Origin: Pseudomonas aestuarii | Lineage (GTDB): Bacteria > Pseudomonadota > Gammaproteobacteria > Pseudomonadales > Pseudomonadaceae | Length of the DNA: 64,000 nt | Direction: 5' to 3' | NCBI RefSeq assembly: GCF_027988105.1 | Contig: NZ_JAQJZJ010000005.1 | Span: forward strand, 62,001 to 126,000 | Shown here: one piece after another, positions 8,937-17,672 of the stretch | How the letters are laid out: each line of letters opens with the position of its first letter | How positions within the stretch are numbered: the stretch's first letter is position 1 | Made by a program: the position numbers and the translations under genes | Notes under the pieces: generated by a model | The model's input: the letters and a program-made list of their open reading frames with translations, nothing else | Told to the model about the DNA's origin: nothing | The model's database searches: none

Positions 8937-9788
8937 ATGCGTACTTTTCGGCTGGTCATAGCCTGTCCGGACCGCGTTGGTATCGTGGCCAAGGTCAGTA
9001 ACTTTCTGGCCACCTACAACGGCTGGATCACCGAGGCGAGTCATCACTCGGATAACCACAGCGGTTGGTTCTTCATGCGCCATGAGATTCGTGCCGATTC
9101 CTTGCCGTTCGACTTGCCAGGGTTTCATCAAGCCTTTGCACCCATCGCCCGTGAGTTTTCCATGGAGTGGCGGGTCACCGATTCGGCACAGAAAAAACGC
9201 GTGGTGTTGATGGCCAGTCGCGAGTCGCATTGCCTGGCTGACTTGCTGCACCGTTGGCACAGCGATGAATTGGACTGCGATATCGCCTGTGTGATTTCCA
9301 ACCATGACGAATTACGCAGCATGGTCGAGTGGCACGGCATTCCCTATTTTCATGTGCCGGTCGAGCCACAGAACAAACAGTTGGCCTTCGATGAAGTGGA
9401 GCGACTGGTCAACGCGCATGCCGCCGACGTCATAGTGCTGGCGCGTTATATGCAGATTCTCCCGGCGCAACTGTGTCGTGACTTCACCCAGCGGGTGATC
9501 AATATCCACCACAGCTTTCTGCCGTCGTTCGTCGGTGCCAAGCCTTATCACCAGGCTTCGTTACGTGGCGTCAAGCTGATCGGGGCGACTTCGCACTATG
9601 TGACCGAGGAGTTGGATGCAGGCCCTATTATCGAACAGGATGTGGTGCGCGTCAGTCACCGCGAGAGCATCGAAGAAATGGTTCGTCTGGGTAAGGATGT
9701 GGAAAAAATGGTGTTGTCCCGTGGGCTACGCTATCACTTAGAAGATCGTGTATTGGTTCACGATAACAAGACGGTAGTGTTCGACTGA
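8937..9788 (+). CDS. purU: Formyltetrahydrofolate deformylase
   Basis: A 283-aa enzyme hydrolysing 10-formyl-THF to formate and THF, balancing one-carbon pools and supplying formate to PurT. An N-terminal ACT domain (about residues 1-80, FRLVIACPDRVGIVAKVSNF) precedes a formyltransferase-fold catalytic domain with NIHHSFLPSF and SHYVTEELDAGPII, which hold the catalytic Asn, His and Asp. I start at ATG 8937 with TGGAG upstream; the frame is open to 8673, but that extension has no support. One-carbon metabolism links it functionally to the gcv/glyA operon elsewhere in the window. Confidence 0.95.
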   Translation: MRTFRLVIACPDRVGIVAKVSNFLATYNGWITEASHHSDNHSGWFFMRHEIRADSLPFDLPGFHQAFAPIAREFSMEWRVTDSAQKKRVVLMASRESHCLADLLHRWHSDELDCDIACVISNHDELRSMVEWHGIPYFHVPVEPQNKQLAFDEVERLVNAHAADVIVLARYMQILPAQLCRDFTQRVINIHHSFLPSFVGAKPYHQASLRGVKLIGATSHYVTEELDAGPIIEQDVVRVSHRESIEEMVRLGKDVEKMVLSRGLRYHLEDRVLVHDNKTVVFD

Positions 9789-9834
9789 TTGCCTTGTCGT
9801 GCATTGACCATGTGCAGGCTGAAGGAGTTCGCTA

Positions 9835-10260
9835 ATGCTCAAATCGATTAAGGTGCGCGATTACATGACTCGCCATCTGGTGACGTTTCGGTCTGACACC
9901 GATCTGTTCACCGCCATTAACAGGCTGTTGGAGCATCGCATTGCTGGCGCCCCGGTGGTTGACTCCCAGGGACATCTGATTGGCCTGTTATCCGAGGGCG
10001 ATTGCCTGCGTGGCATCCTCTCGGGGGCTTACTACGAAGCGATCGGGGGGGTGGTCAGTTCCTATATGAATACCGAGATTGAAACCATTTCTCCAGAAAC
10101 CGACATTATCGAGGTCTCCGAGCGCTTTTTGCGCGGTCGCCTGGGGCGCATCCCGGTGGTAGAGGGCGGGCGTCTGGTTGGGCAGATCAGTCGCAGCGAT
10201 GTGCTGCGCGCGGTCAAGGAGTTCGCCCAGCACGATCAGGGTAAAGTCCGCACGCAATGA
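9835..10260 (+). CDS. CBS-pair domain protein
   Basis: A 141-aa protein made almost entirely of two CBS motifs (about residues 7-60 and 75-132; RDYMTRHLVTFRSDT and SYMNTEIETISPETD begin the repeats). CBS pairs bind adenine nucleotides such as AMP, ATP or SAM and act as energy sensors. RBS GAAGGAG lies 8 nt before the ATG. It is 46 bp downstream of purU on the same strand and could be co-transcribed. No effector domain is attached, so the partner is unknown. Confidence 0.9.
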   Translation: MLKSIKVRDYMTRHLVTFRSDTDLFTAINRLLEHRIAGAPVVDSQGHLIGLLSEGDCLRGILSGAYYEAIGGVVSSYMNTEIETISPETDIIEVSERFLRGRLGRIPVVEGGRLVGQISRSDVLRAVKEFAQHDQGKVRTQ

Positions 10261-10267
10261 GGTTGTC

Positions 10268-10310
10268 AGGCGCCAGCGGGATCGGGCTGGTCCTGATCCC
10301 GCTTGGCGCT
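10268..10310. terminator. Hairpin between convergent CBS and pirin genes
   Basis: Long interrupted inverted repeat, GCGCCAGCGGGATC against GATCCCGCTTGGCGC, with an 11-nt loop and one bulge. It has no T-run, so intrinsic termination is plausible rather than certain. Confidence 0.5.
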
Positions 10311-10316
10311 GAGGTA

Positions 10317-11030
10317 TCAGGCCGCAGGCAAGTCGAACAGCAGTGCTTCGCCCTGACCCTGCAGGTTGAAGGGGCCGGATTCGCGCACTTGCAGGCCATC
10401 GCCAGCGGCCAGATGTACGCCTGGGCCATTCAGCTGGCCCGTCAGTAGCTGCAGGTAGAGCCAGCGGCCTGGGGCCAGCACATAGTCGAGCGGGCCACCC
10501 TGCCAGCGGTAGAGGGTCATGTCCTGGGCGACCTGTAGGCTGCCATCGGCGCCGTCCGGGGTGGCAATGACTTGCAGGCCTTCCTGCGTGGCAAAGGCGC
10601 GCTGCTGATAGCCCGGCGTCAAGCCGCGTTGCGCCGGCTCTATCCAAATTTGCATGAAGTGCACCGGCTCGCTCGCCGAGGCATTGAACTCGCTGTGGCG
10701 GATACCGGAGCCGGCGCGCATCAGCTGGAATTCCCCGGCCTGGATTTTTTCACGGGTGCCCAGCGAATCCTGGTGCGCCAGGGTGCCTTGGCGAACATAG
10801 CTGATGATTTCCATGTCCCGGTGCCCGTGCGTGGCAAACCCGGCAGCGGCCACGACCTGATCTTCGTTGATCACCCGCAGGTGCGAGAAACCCTGAAAGC
10901 GTGGGTCGTAATAATTGCCGAAGGAAAAACTGTGGTAACTGTTCAGCCAGCTCAGTTGCGAATGGCCGCGTTCGGCAGCGGGGCGGACCTGGTGCATGAT
11001 CACCTCGGGGAAGTGGGTCGAGGTGGTCAT
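10317..11030 (-). CDS. Pirin family protein (YhhW-like bicupin)
   Basis: A 237-aa bicupin protein. The N-terminal cupin carries the pirin metal-site pattern: THGHRDMEII at about residues 67-76, then HSEFNAS and HFMQIW supply further His/Glu ligands. E. coli YhhW is a quercetin 2,3-dioxygenase in vitro; eukaryotic pirins are redox-dependent transcription cofactors. Physiological substrate unknown. Start ATG 11030 has no strong RBS; an alternative ATG lies 11 codons inside. Convergent with the CBS gene and divergent from a small ORF at 11135. Confidence 0.9.
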   Translation of the reverse strand: MTTSTHFPEVIMHQVRPAAERGHSQLSWLNSYHSFSFGNYYDPRFQGFSHLRVINEDQVVAAAGFATHGHRDMEIISYVRQGTLAHQDSLGTREKIQAGEFQLMRAGSGIRHSEFNASASEPVHFMQIWIEPAQRGLTPGYQQRAFATQEGLQVIATPDGADGSLQVAQDMTLYRWQGGPLDYVLAPGRWLYLQLLTGQLNGPGVHLAAGDGLQVRESGPFNLQGQGEALLFDLPAA

Positions 11031-11134
11031 TGTGGGAAATGGAAGGATCGATAAAAAGCGTAAATTTGCGCTGATATTGATCGAATTAAATGATGCATTT
11101 GGCGCTGATGCGAGCGCTCACGGAGAAGCACCCC

Positions 11135-11338
11135 ATGCAAGACCCCCTCGACCGCGCCGCTTCGCAGCCACCACCGACCCTGGGTGAGGGCTGCGTCAGG
11201 CGTTATGACCCGGATGCCTTGAGCCCGCAGAGCGGTACTGAATTTGCCGATGCCGCCGAGTTGTGGCGCAAGCTGCAGGAGCAGGCTGGCGAGCAGCCGC
11301 AACCAGCGCATCGGGACATAAAAAAAGGCGCCGAATAG
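11135..11338 (+). CDS. Small hypothetical protein (67 aa)
   Basis: ATG 11135 has GGAG 9 nt upstream. The 67-aa product is proline-rich and acidic in the middle (LGEGCVRRYDPDALSP), with a helical stretch FADAAELWRKLQEQAG and a basic end HRDIKKGAE. No family recognised. The frame is open to 11090, but the internal ATG has the better RBS. Its stop codon lies inside the hairpin that terminates the opposing chemoreceptor gene, so the two transcripts would overlap at their ends. Confidence 0.6.
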   Translation: MQDPLDRAASQPPPTLGEGCVRRYDPDALSPQSGTEFADAAELWRKLQEQAGEQPQPAHRDIKKGAE

Positions 11339-11345
11339 GCGCCCC
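11319..11345 (-). terminator. Rho-independent terminator of the chemoreceptor gene
   Basis: Minus strand reads GGCGCC-TATTC-GGCGCC followed by TTTTTTAT, a compact stem with a U-run about 17 bp after the chemoreceptor stop. The loop includes the complement of the TAG stop of the small opposing ORF. Confidence 0.85.
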
Positions 11346-11361
11346 CTTGCTGCCGACGATT

Positions 11362-13239
11362 TCAGATGCGGAAACTGTCGACCAGCAACTTCAGGCGTGA
11401 GGCCTGTTGTTCCAAGTCGCCGCAGGCGCGCAGAGTGGACTGCAGGTTTTCCACGCCATCCTGGTTGAGGGTGTTGATCTCGGTGATGTCCATGTTCAGC
11501 GACTCGATCACCGAGGTCTGCTCCTCGGTGGCGGTGGCCACCGACTGGTTCATGCCGTCAATCTCGCCGATGCGCAGGGTCACGCTGCTCAGGCGCTCGC
11601 CGGCCTGGTTGGCAATCAGCACGCTTTCTTCGCTGTAGCGTTGGCTCTCGGTCATGGTGGTGACCGACTCGCGCGAGCCGACCTGCAGTTCTTCGATCAT
11701 CTTCTCGATTTCCTGCGCCGACTCCTGGGTGCGGTGCGCCAGGTTGCGCACCTCGTCGGCGACCACGGCAAACCCGCGACCCGCCTCACCGGCCCGGGCC
11801 GCCTCGATGGCGGCGTTGAGCGCGAGCAGGTTGGTTTGCTGGGAGATGCTCTTGATTACTTCGAGAATCTGCCCGATGTTCACCGTCTTGCCGTTGAGTG
11901 TTTCGATGTGGCCACAAGAGGTGCGGATCTTGCCGGACAATTGATTCATCGCCAGGATAGTTTTTTCCACCACTTGGCGACCATCTTCGGCCTGCTCCCG
12001 CGCATCGGAGGCCTGGGTCGAGGCGTCCGCGGCGTTGCGCGCGATTTCCTGGGCGGCTGCGCCCAACTCGTTGATGGCGGCGGCCACGCTGTTGGTGCGG
12101 CTGGCCTGTTCGTCGGAGTTGATCATCGAGGAGTTGGAGGCGTTGACCACCAATTTGGCTACCTCGTTGACCTGGTGGGTGGCCGAGGACACTTCGCGGA
12201 TCGAACCGTGAATCCGCTCGACAAACTGGTTGAAGGCTTTGCCCAGGGCGCCGAACTCGTCGTTGGACTGGATATCTATACGTTTGGTCAGGTCACCGTC
12301 GCCCTGGGCGATGTCCTGCATGGTTTTACCCATCACGGTCAGCGGTTGCATCAGCAGGCGGATCAGCATGCTCAACAGGAGGATGATCAGCACCACCGCG
12401 ACCAGCGTGGCGACTATGGCCGAGGCGCGGAAGTCACTGAGCGCCGCATAGGCCTTGTCCTTGTCGATGGACAGGCCGACGTACCAGGTGACCGAGGGCA
12501 GGCCCTTGACCGGGGCGAAGGTGAGGATGCGGGTCTGGCCATTCGCGGCCGCCTCGCTGAGTTCGCTGCCAATGCGCGGGGTGTTCTCGGGGAAGACATC
12601 GCCGAGGCTTTTCATCACCAGGCTCTTGTCCGGGTGAACCAGAATCTTGCCGTCGGCGCTGACCAGAAAGGCATAACCCAGGCCGTCGAATTCCAGCGAG
12701 TTGATGATGTCGACCAGGGTATTCAGGCTCAGGTCGCCGCCGACTACGCCGGCAGGTTTGGCCGGCGTGGCGATGGTGATGATCAGCTGGCCGGTGGCGG
12801 CATCCACGTAGGGTTCGGTGAGGGTGGTGGTGCCGGCAGCCATGGCATCCTTGTACCAGGGGCGGCTACGCGGGTCGTAGTCGTCCGGCATCTTCTCGTC
12901 CGGGCGCATGGTGAAAGCGCCGTCTGCGCTGCCCAGGTAACTGAAGGCGAAGGACGAGGTCATGGCTTGCTGCTCGAGCAGGCCGGCGACCTGCTCGGGC
13001 TCGCTGTTCCTGGCAATCGACTGGGCGGCGCTTTCCACCAGCAGGATGCGCCCCGACAGCCAGTTCTGGATATTGCTGGCGGTTACGTTGCCCATTTCCT
13101 GCATGTAGTTTTCCAGATCTGCGCGGATCGCCTTGCGTTGCAGGTAGTCGTTGTACAGGGTGAACAGGGAGAAGGCGGCGATTACCACCAGCGAGGCGGC
13201 CAGAAGAATCTTGTGGCTGAATTTCAAATTATTATTCAT
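11362..13239 (-). CDS. Methyl-accepting chemotaxis protein, PctA/B/C type
   Basis: A 625-aa chemoreceptor. TM1 lies at about residues 9-30, then a periplasmic dCache_1 domain (about 35-275), TM2 at about 280-300, HAMP and a cytoplasmic signalling tip ([20 protein letters not shown]). The ligand pocket shows the amino-acid-binding pattern YDPRSRPWY, then [11 protein letters not shown] and GGDLSL, matching the motif of receptors that sense L-amino acids. The sequence closely resembles P. aeruginosa PctA/PctB/PctC by recall. ATG 13239 puts TM1 at the usual place; the 16-residue upstream extension is unlikely. A strong terminator follows. Confidence 0.93.
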   Translation of the reverse strand: MNNNLKFSHKILLAASLVVIAAFSLFTLYNDYLQRKAIRADLENYMQEMGNVTASNIQNWLSGRILLVESAAQSIARNSEPEQVAGLLEQQAMTSSFAFSYLGSADGAFTMRPDEKMPDDYDPRSRPWYKDAMAAGTTTLTEPYVDAATGQLIITIATPAKPAGVVGGDLSLNTLVDIINSLEFDGLGYAFLVSADGKILVHPDKSLVMKSLGDVFPENTPRIGSELSEAAANGQTRILTFAPVKGLPSVTWYVGLSIDKDKAYAALSDFRASAIVATLVAVVLIILLLSMLIRLLMQPLTVMGKTMQDIAQGDGDLTKRIDIQSNDEFGALGKAFNQFVERIHGSIREVSSATHQVNEVAKLVVNASNSSMINSDEQASRTNSVAAAINELGAAAQEIARNAADASTQASDAREQAEDGRQVVEKTILAMNQLSGKIRTSCGHIETLNGKTVNIGQILEVIKSISQQTNLLALNAAIEAARAGEAGRGFAVVADEVRNLAHRTQESAQEIEKMIEELQVGSRESVTTMTESQRYSEESVLIANQAGERLSSVTLRIGEIDGMNQSVATATEEQTSVIESLNMDITEINTLNQDGVENLQSTLRACGDLEQQASRLKLLVDSFRI

Positions 13240-13368
13240 GGCTTCTTGCGTCCGGTAAGGTCTGGAACCAGTCTTGGGCAGGTGCACGGCACAGGCAGCG
13301 CCGGTAAATCGGCGTCAGCAATTATGTCGGCATGGCGGGAGCAAAGCTTTAACTCAGGGGACATATAG

Positions 13369-14844
13369 ATGCCTGCAGCAACCCAGTTGGTTCTTGGCGC
13401 CGATCGCGGTGGTCAACCCGTCGGCCAGCTTTTGCGTCTGGCCAATCGCCATGGCCTGGTGGCCGGGGCGACCGGCACCGGCAAGACGGTGACCCTGCAG
13501 CGCCTGGTGGAGGAATTCAGCGATGCCGGTGTGGCGGTGTTCGCCGCGGATGTGAAGGGCGACCTGTGCGGGCTCGGTGCCGCCGGGGCGCCGCAGGGCA
13601 AGGTGGCCGAACGCATCGCCAGCATGCCCTGGCTCGAACATCGGCCGACGGCCTACCCGGTTACCTTATGGGATATCCATGGCCAGAGCGGTCATCCGCT
13701 GCGTACCACCCTCAGCGAGATGGGGCCGCTGTTGCTCGGTGCTCTGCTGGAGTTGACCGACAGCCAGCAGGCCGCCCTCTATGCGGCGTTCAAGGTGGCG
13801 GACCGCGAAGGGCTGCTGTTGCTCGACCTGAAAGACCTCAAAGCCCTGCTGGCCTACCTGAAGAGCAATCCGGCGGTGCTCGGCGATGACGCTGCACTGT
13901 TCACCACGGCTTCTGCCCAGGCCCTGTTGCGCCGGCTGTCGAGCCTCGAGCAGCAAGGCGCCGAAGCTTTGTTCGGCGAGCCGGCGCTGCAACTGGAGGA
14001 TATTCTGCAGCCCGATCGCGACGGTCGCGGGCGCATTCATCTGCTCGACGCCAGCCGCCTGGTGCATGAGGCACCGAAGGTCTACGCGACCTTCCTGCTG
14101 TGGCTGCTGGCCGAGTTGTTCGAGCAGTTGCCGGAACGCGGCGATGCCGACAAGCCGCTGCTGGCGCTGTTCTTCGATGAGGCGCACCTGCTGTTCGCCG
14201 ATACCCCGAAAGCCCTGCAGGAGCGGCTGGAGCAGGTAGTGCGGTTGATTCGCTCGAAAGGTGTCGGCGTCTACTTCGTCACCCAATCGCCCAGTGACCT
14301 GCCCGATGACGTGCTGGCTCAACTCGGTCTGCGCATTCAGCACGGCTTGCGCGCCTTCACCACCCGGGAGCAGAAATCCCTGCGCGCAGTGGCGGATGGT
14401 TTTCGCCCCAATCCCTCGATCGATACCCTGGCAACCCTGACCGAACTGGGTATCGGCGAGGCCCTGGTCGGCACCCTGGAAGACAAGGGCACGCCGGCCA
14501 TGGTCCGGCGTGTGGCCATTGCACCGCCACAGTCGCGCATCGGCCCGTTGAACGAGGGCGAGCGCGCGGCCTTGATTCGCCAGTCGCCGCTGGCCGGGCG
14601 CTACGACAAGCCGATCGACCGCGAGTCGGCCTACGAACTGCTCACCGCCCGCATCGCACAAGCCAGTGTCGAGGCAGCGGCGCAGCAGCAAAGCAAGGCG
14701 AGTCCCGCAGGCGGAATCGGTGACCTGCTGGGTGGCCTGGCCGGCCAGGTGATGAAGAGCGCCGTCCGCCAAGCCGCCAATCAGCTTGGTCGGCAGTTGG
14801 TGCGCGGTCTGCTGGGCTCATTGCTGGGCAGCAAGCGGCGATAA
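13369..14844 (+). CDS. DUF853 / HerA-like ATPase (YjgR family)
   Basis: A 491-aa P-loop ATPase. Walker A GATGTGKTVTLQRLVEE lies at about residues 33-49; Walker B LLALFFDEAHLLFAD at about 264-278 with DEAH; sensor segment YFVTQSPSDLPDDVLAQLG follows. These match the DUF853 C-terminal HerA/FtsK-like family, including E. coli YjgR, whose function is not established. The last 60 residues are Gln/Gly/Leu-rich (IGDLLGGLAGQVMKSAVRQA) and may be amphipathic. It is divergent from the chemoreceptor gene and appears monocistronic. Confidence 0.9.
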   Translation: MPAATQLVLGADRGGQPVGQLLRLANRHGLVAGATGTGKTVTLQRLVEEFSDAGVAVFAADVKGDLCGLGAAGAPQGKVAERIASMPWLEHRPTAYPVTLWDIHGQSGHPLRTTLSEMGPLLLGALLELTDSQQAALYAAFKVADREGLLLLDLKDLKALLAYLKSNPAVLGDDAALFTTASAQALLRRLSSLEQQGAEALFGEPALQLEDILQPDRDGRGRIHLLDASRLVHEAPKVYATFLLWLLAELFEQLPERGDADKPLLALFFDEAHLLFADTPKALQERLEQVVRLIRSKGVGVYFVTQSPSDLPDDVLAQLGLRIQHGLRAFTTREQKSLRAVADGFRPNPSIDTLATLTELGIGEALVGTLEDKGTPAMVRRVAIAPPQSRIGPLNEGERAALIRQSPLAGRYDKPIDRESAYELLTARIAQASVEAAAQQQSKASPAGGIGDLLGGLAGQVMKSAVRQAANQLGRQLVRGLLGSLLGSKRR

Positions 14845-14882
14845 CGTCATGCCGTCAATAACCGCGGTTATCGAGCGATACT

Positions 14883-14903
14883 CCTGCAGCGCCGTGCTGC
14901 AGG
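14883..14903. terminator. Hairpin between convergent genes
   Basis: Perfect 8-bp stem CCTGCAGC / GCTGCAGG with a 5-nt loop between the convergent DUF853 gene and the small hypothetical gene. It lacks a T-run and may be a weak or rho-assisted terminator. Confidence 0.45.
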
Positions 14904-14909
14904 GGTTCG

Positions 14910-15134
14910 TCAGCCACTGTGCTCGTCGGGTTTGGCTTGCAGGTCTTTCTCGATCTTCTCGATTTCTTTTTCAAATGCTTGATCAAGAAGGTTGGCCTTC
15001 TTGCGCCAGGGCTTGCGCTCGGGATCCGGTTGAGCGGCGTAAGTAATGATTTCTCCGCCTTGTACATCCATGTAACGCTGCGCCTGGCGCTCGAGTTCGG
15101 CGCGCAGTTCGTCTTTCGTCACGTGATTTTCCAT
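14910..15134 (-). CDS. Conserved small hypothetical protein (74 aa)
   Basis: Product of 74 aa from ATG 15134, highly charged: an N-terminal helix KDELRAELERQAQRYMDVQG, a short hydrophobic/beta part EIITYAAQPDPERKPW, and a C-terminal Lys/Glu helix. I think similar small proteins recur in Pseudomonas, but no function is known to me. No clear RBS precedes the ATG; a TTG four codons upstream (15146) is an alternative. Cytoplasmic, no signal peptide. Confidence 0.65.
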   Translation of the reverse strand: MENHVTKDELRAELERQAQRYMDVQGGEIITYAAQPDPERKPWRKKANLLDQAFEKEIEKIEKDLQAKPDEHSG

Positions 15135-15802
15135 GGTGTTGAACAAGTAGTGTGATAACAGCGTAGGGCAATGGCCCTACTGCTGCGGTGATCACTCTAG
15201 TGACTGTGGCAATGGCAGATACAGCTGTCGGACAGGCCTGAATTGATCTGCCAGAGGCTGAGTACTCTCTTGAAACAACCACCTGAATTGATTAAGCAGT
15301 TGCTCTCTGAAGTTATCCGTTGCGTGCAGTTGAATACAATTATGGTCAATGTCATTTAAAAGTCTAGGGGGTTAACTCGTACCGGGGAGGTGGGTGAGCA
15401 ATAACAATTTCGTCTGACTGTGTATAAGACGGTTCCGTTCAATGGCGGCTCGCTAGAGCGTCGGGCGGGTGATGGGCATCTTCAGGGTGGGTGAGCGGTT
15501 CTAAAGAACAAGTTCTGTTCGATTGGACAATAAATAGAGCAAGTAATGTGTGCTATCGCCGCAACAATCAGCGTTGCTGACCGCCATCATTCCTGAATGA
15601 TCTGGCATTCACCGTTATCACCGCTGCCGTATGGGTAAGTGGCAGCCTGCTCGAAGTTCCAGGCTGGTCCTGCCTTGGTGATACGCCGCTGGAAAAGTCA
15701 TAAGGTCGTTATCGCACACGGCCGATGCGCGACCAGGGGTGTCATCGTACAACTGCTGGGATATGATGGCAGCCTAGCCGTCAGCCGAGAACTCTTTCCG
15801 AT
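15135..15802. other. 668-bp intergenic region
   Basis: No gene is supported here. It is AT-richer than its flanks and contains several small inverted repeats: GTAGGGC/GCCCTAC at 15163-15180, AGAAC-N2-GTTCT near 15505, GCAAC/GTTGC near 15560-15576, and ATCATTC-CT-GAATGAT at 15586-15601. One of these could be an operator of the FadR-type regulator that follows, but none can be assigned. Confidence 0.5.
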
Positions 15803-16558
15803 ATGGACACTCAGAACAGCCCACCGCGCGTGCGCAGAAAGCATCGCAGCCTGGCCCAGGAATTGGTCACCGAGTTGTCCCAGCGGATTCGCGACGGCGA
15901 GATCAAACGCGGCGACAAGTTGCCGACCGAGTCGGCGATCATGGAAGAGCAGGGCGTCAGTCGCACTGTGGTGCGCGAGGCCTTGTCACGCTTGCAGGCG
16001 GCGGGCCTGGTGGAGACCCGCCACGGCATCGGCACCTTCGTGTTGGACACGCCGAGCCCCAGCGGTTTTCGCATCGACCCGGCGACCATCGTCACCCTGC
16101 GCGATGTGTTGGCAATTCTCGAATTGCGCATCAGCCTCGAGGTCGAGTCGGCGGGGCTGGCCGCGCAACGGCGCAGTGCCGAGCAACTGACGGCCATGCG
16201 CGAGGCCCTGGATGCCTTGAGCCAGAGTGCCACGCGCTCCGGCGATGCAGTGGCTTCCGACTTCCAGTTTCACCTGCTGATCGCCGAGGCCACCGGCAAC
16301 CGCTACTTCACCGACATCATGAGCCACCTGGGCACCAGCATCATTCCGCGCACCCGCCTGAATTCGGCGCGGATCGCCCAGGACGACCAGGAACACTACA
16401 TGGCGCGCCTGAGCCGCGAGCACGAGCAGATCTTCGAGGCCATCGCCCGCCAGGACTCCGATGCAGCCCGTGCGGCCATGCGCCTGCACCTGACCAACAG
16501 CCGCGAACGCCTGCGTCAGGCCCATGAGGCGGCGGAAGCGCAGGCCCTGCACGGTTGA
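15803..16558 (+). CDS. FadR-subfamily GntR transcriptional regulator
   Basis: A 251-aa regulator. Winged-helix GntR domain at residues 14-80 (RSLAQELVTELSQRIRDGEI, LPTESAIMEEQGVSRTVVREAL, HGIGTFVLD) and a C-terminal all-helical FCD effector domain (about 95-235). The FCD metal-site residues are visible as D and H in SDFQFHLLIAEATGN and in REHEQIFEAIARQD plus LHLTNSRERLR. FadR-type regulators usually sense small carboxylates or sugar acids. No linked metabolic gene survives: downstream lie only a decayed transposase and an SRPBCC remnant. Its regulon is therefore unclear. Confidence 0.9.
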   Translation: MDTQNSPPRVRRKHRSLAQELVTELSQRIRDGEIKRGDKLPTESAIMEEQGVSRTVVREALSRLQAAGLVETRHGIGTFVLDTPSPSGFRIDPATIVTLRDVLAILELRISLEVESAGLAAQRRSAEQLTAMREALDALSQSATRSGDAVASDFQFHLLIAEATGNRYFTDIMSHLGTSIIPRTRLNSARIAQDDQEHYMARLSREHEQIFEAIARQDSDAARAAMRLHLTNSRERLRQAHEAAEAQALHG

Positions 16559-16566
16559 TGGTGGCG

Positions 16567-17225
16567 ATGGTTCAAGGCGTACCTGCTACCGTCTTCGGTG
16601 GGGGATGGTTGCCAATTGATCACTTGGCGCGGTTCGTCGTCGAGTTCATCGAACAACTCGATCTGAGCGAGCTGGCCGGGGTTCGGCCGCGCACCATCCT
16701 GCCGTGCTCCTGGGGCTTCTGATCTACGGCTGTGCCAATAGCGTGTACTCCAGTTGCAAGATCGAGTGCGCTGCCTACGACTCGGTGGCGTTTCGCTATG
16801 TGGCGGCCAGCACTCATTCCGCTCACGACACCCTGGCCACGTTCCGCCGGGGTTGCCCGCAACAGCTCTAATCCTTGTTCGTCCAGGTGCTGATGCTGGC
16901 GCACGAGATGGAGCTGTGACCCTGTCGCCGTGCCCGATGGCATGGATGTGCCGGGAGATTTCCCAGCGTGAAGATCGGCTCAGCGCAGTCACCCAGGCCA
17001 AGGCGAAGATCGAGCCGCGTGCGGCTGAATGGCAAGCCATCGAGCAGCAGGAGTTCGATGCCAAGACGGCCAAGCGCGAAGTGGCTCCCACGCTAGCGCA
17101 TAGCTAACTTGCCCGCCGAGTTAGGTGGGGTGAAAAGCCTGATTGCGGACAACGGGTTCTTCAGCCAGGCCAACGTGAGCGCCTGCGGCGAAGCCTGTGT
17201 GGTGGGCGATGTAACTCGGCCGAAA
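16567..17225 (+). pseudogene. Decayed IS1182-type transposase
   Basis: Four collinear fragments in different frames resemble IS1182-family transposases. They are WLPIDHLARFVVEFIEQLDL (16606-16665), then HPAVLLGLLIYG...YDSVAFRYVAA...HDTLATFRR...LFVQVLMLAHEM (about 16690-16916), then PDGMDVPG with ISQREDRLSAVTQAKAKIE (about 16930-17106), then LPAELGGVKSLIADNGFFSQANVSAC (about 17110-17190). In-frame stops, frameshifts and a large deletion before the last fragment, plus absence of the C-terminal catalytic part, make it non-functional. No flanking terminal repeats were found. Confidence 0.82.
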
Positions 17226-17229
17226 AGTA

Positions 17230-17277
17230 CGCCCCGAGCGTGTGCCTAAACCGCCGTTCAGGCACACGGACGGGGCG
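17230..17277. repeat. Long GC-rich hairpin
   Basis: 18-bp arms (two adjacent mismatches) around a 12-nt loop. The left arm begins CGCCCCG and ends GTGTGCCT, the right arm is its complement. It lies just after the decayed transposase and before the SRPBCC remnant. It might be a terminator stem, an IS-end remnant or a REP-like element. Confidence 0.6.
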
Positions 17278-17349
17278 CTTGAGCTCGTGTCAGTTAGCTA
17301 GGCGGCTTAGACGGGGCGGCCTGGGCAACACAACCCAGCCCGCTCTGTC

Positions 17350-17644
17350 ATTCGCCCTGAGCGGCGCCGCCGGACGCGGTAGTCGCTCAGGTCAACGACC
17401 TGCACAACGGGGAGCAATGGCCGCCCTGGGCCAAGCGCGAGCCGGCCATGTGCAGGGACTACCAGGGGCCGGTGGCTGGAGTCGGCGCAGTCTAGCGCTG
17501 GCATGGTAATCAGGACGTCGGTGAGGGCAGCAGCACCATCATCGAAAGCCGGCCGTGCACCTGGTCATGGACAAACTGTGCGGCGGCGATTTCGAACTGG
17601 GCCTGGCGCAACTCAAGGCAGTCGCCGAAGCGCCAGGTACCTAG
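17350..17644 (+). pseudogene. SRPBCC-family protein remnant
   Basis: One frame reads DAVVAQVNDLHNGEQWPPWA, then AMCRDYQGPVAGVGAV, a stop codon, and RWHGNQDVGEGSSTIIESRP. A second frame supplies the family-like C-terminus MDKLCGGDFELGLAQLKAVAE ending at 17644. Together these are the beginning and end of a START/SRPBCC (polyketide-cyclase-like) protein with an in-frame stop and an internal deletion of most of the middle. Non-functional. It abuts the end of the LysR-type gene on the other strand. Confidence 0.75.
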
Positions 17645-17672
17645 GCAGTAGAGCAGCGCTGCCGGATCAGGC

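Noticed and set aside
11407..13368. 653-aa open frame opposite the chemoreceptor
   Set aside because: Shadow of a GC-rich gene; the chemoreceptor frame has clear domains and a proper terminator, the other has none.
17230..17277. attC-like reading of the hairpin near the dead transposase
   Set aside because: Ends do not match the GTTRRRY / RYYYAAC core sites, and the integrase fragment is 5 kb away; kept only as a hairpin.
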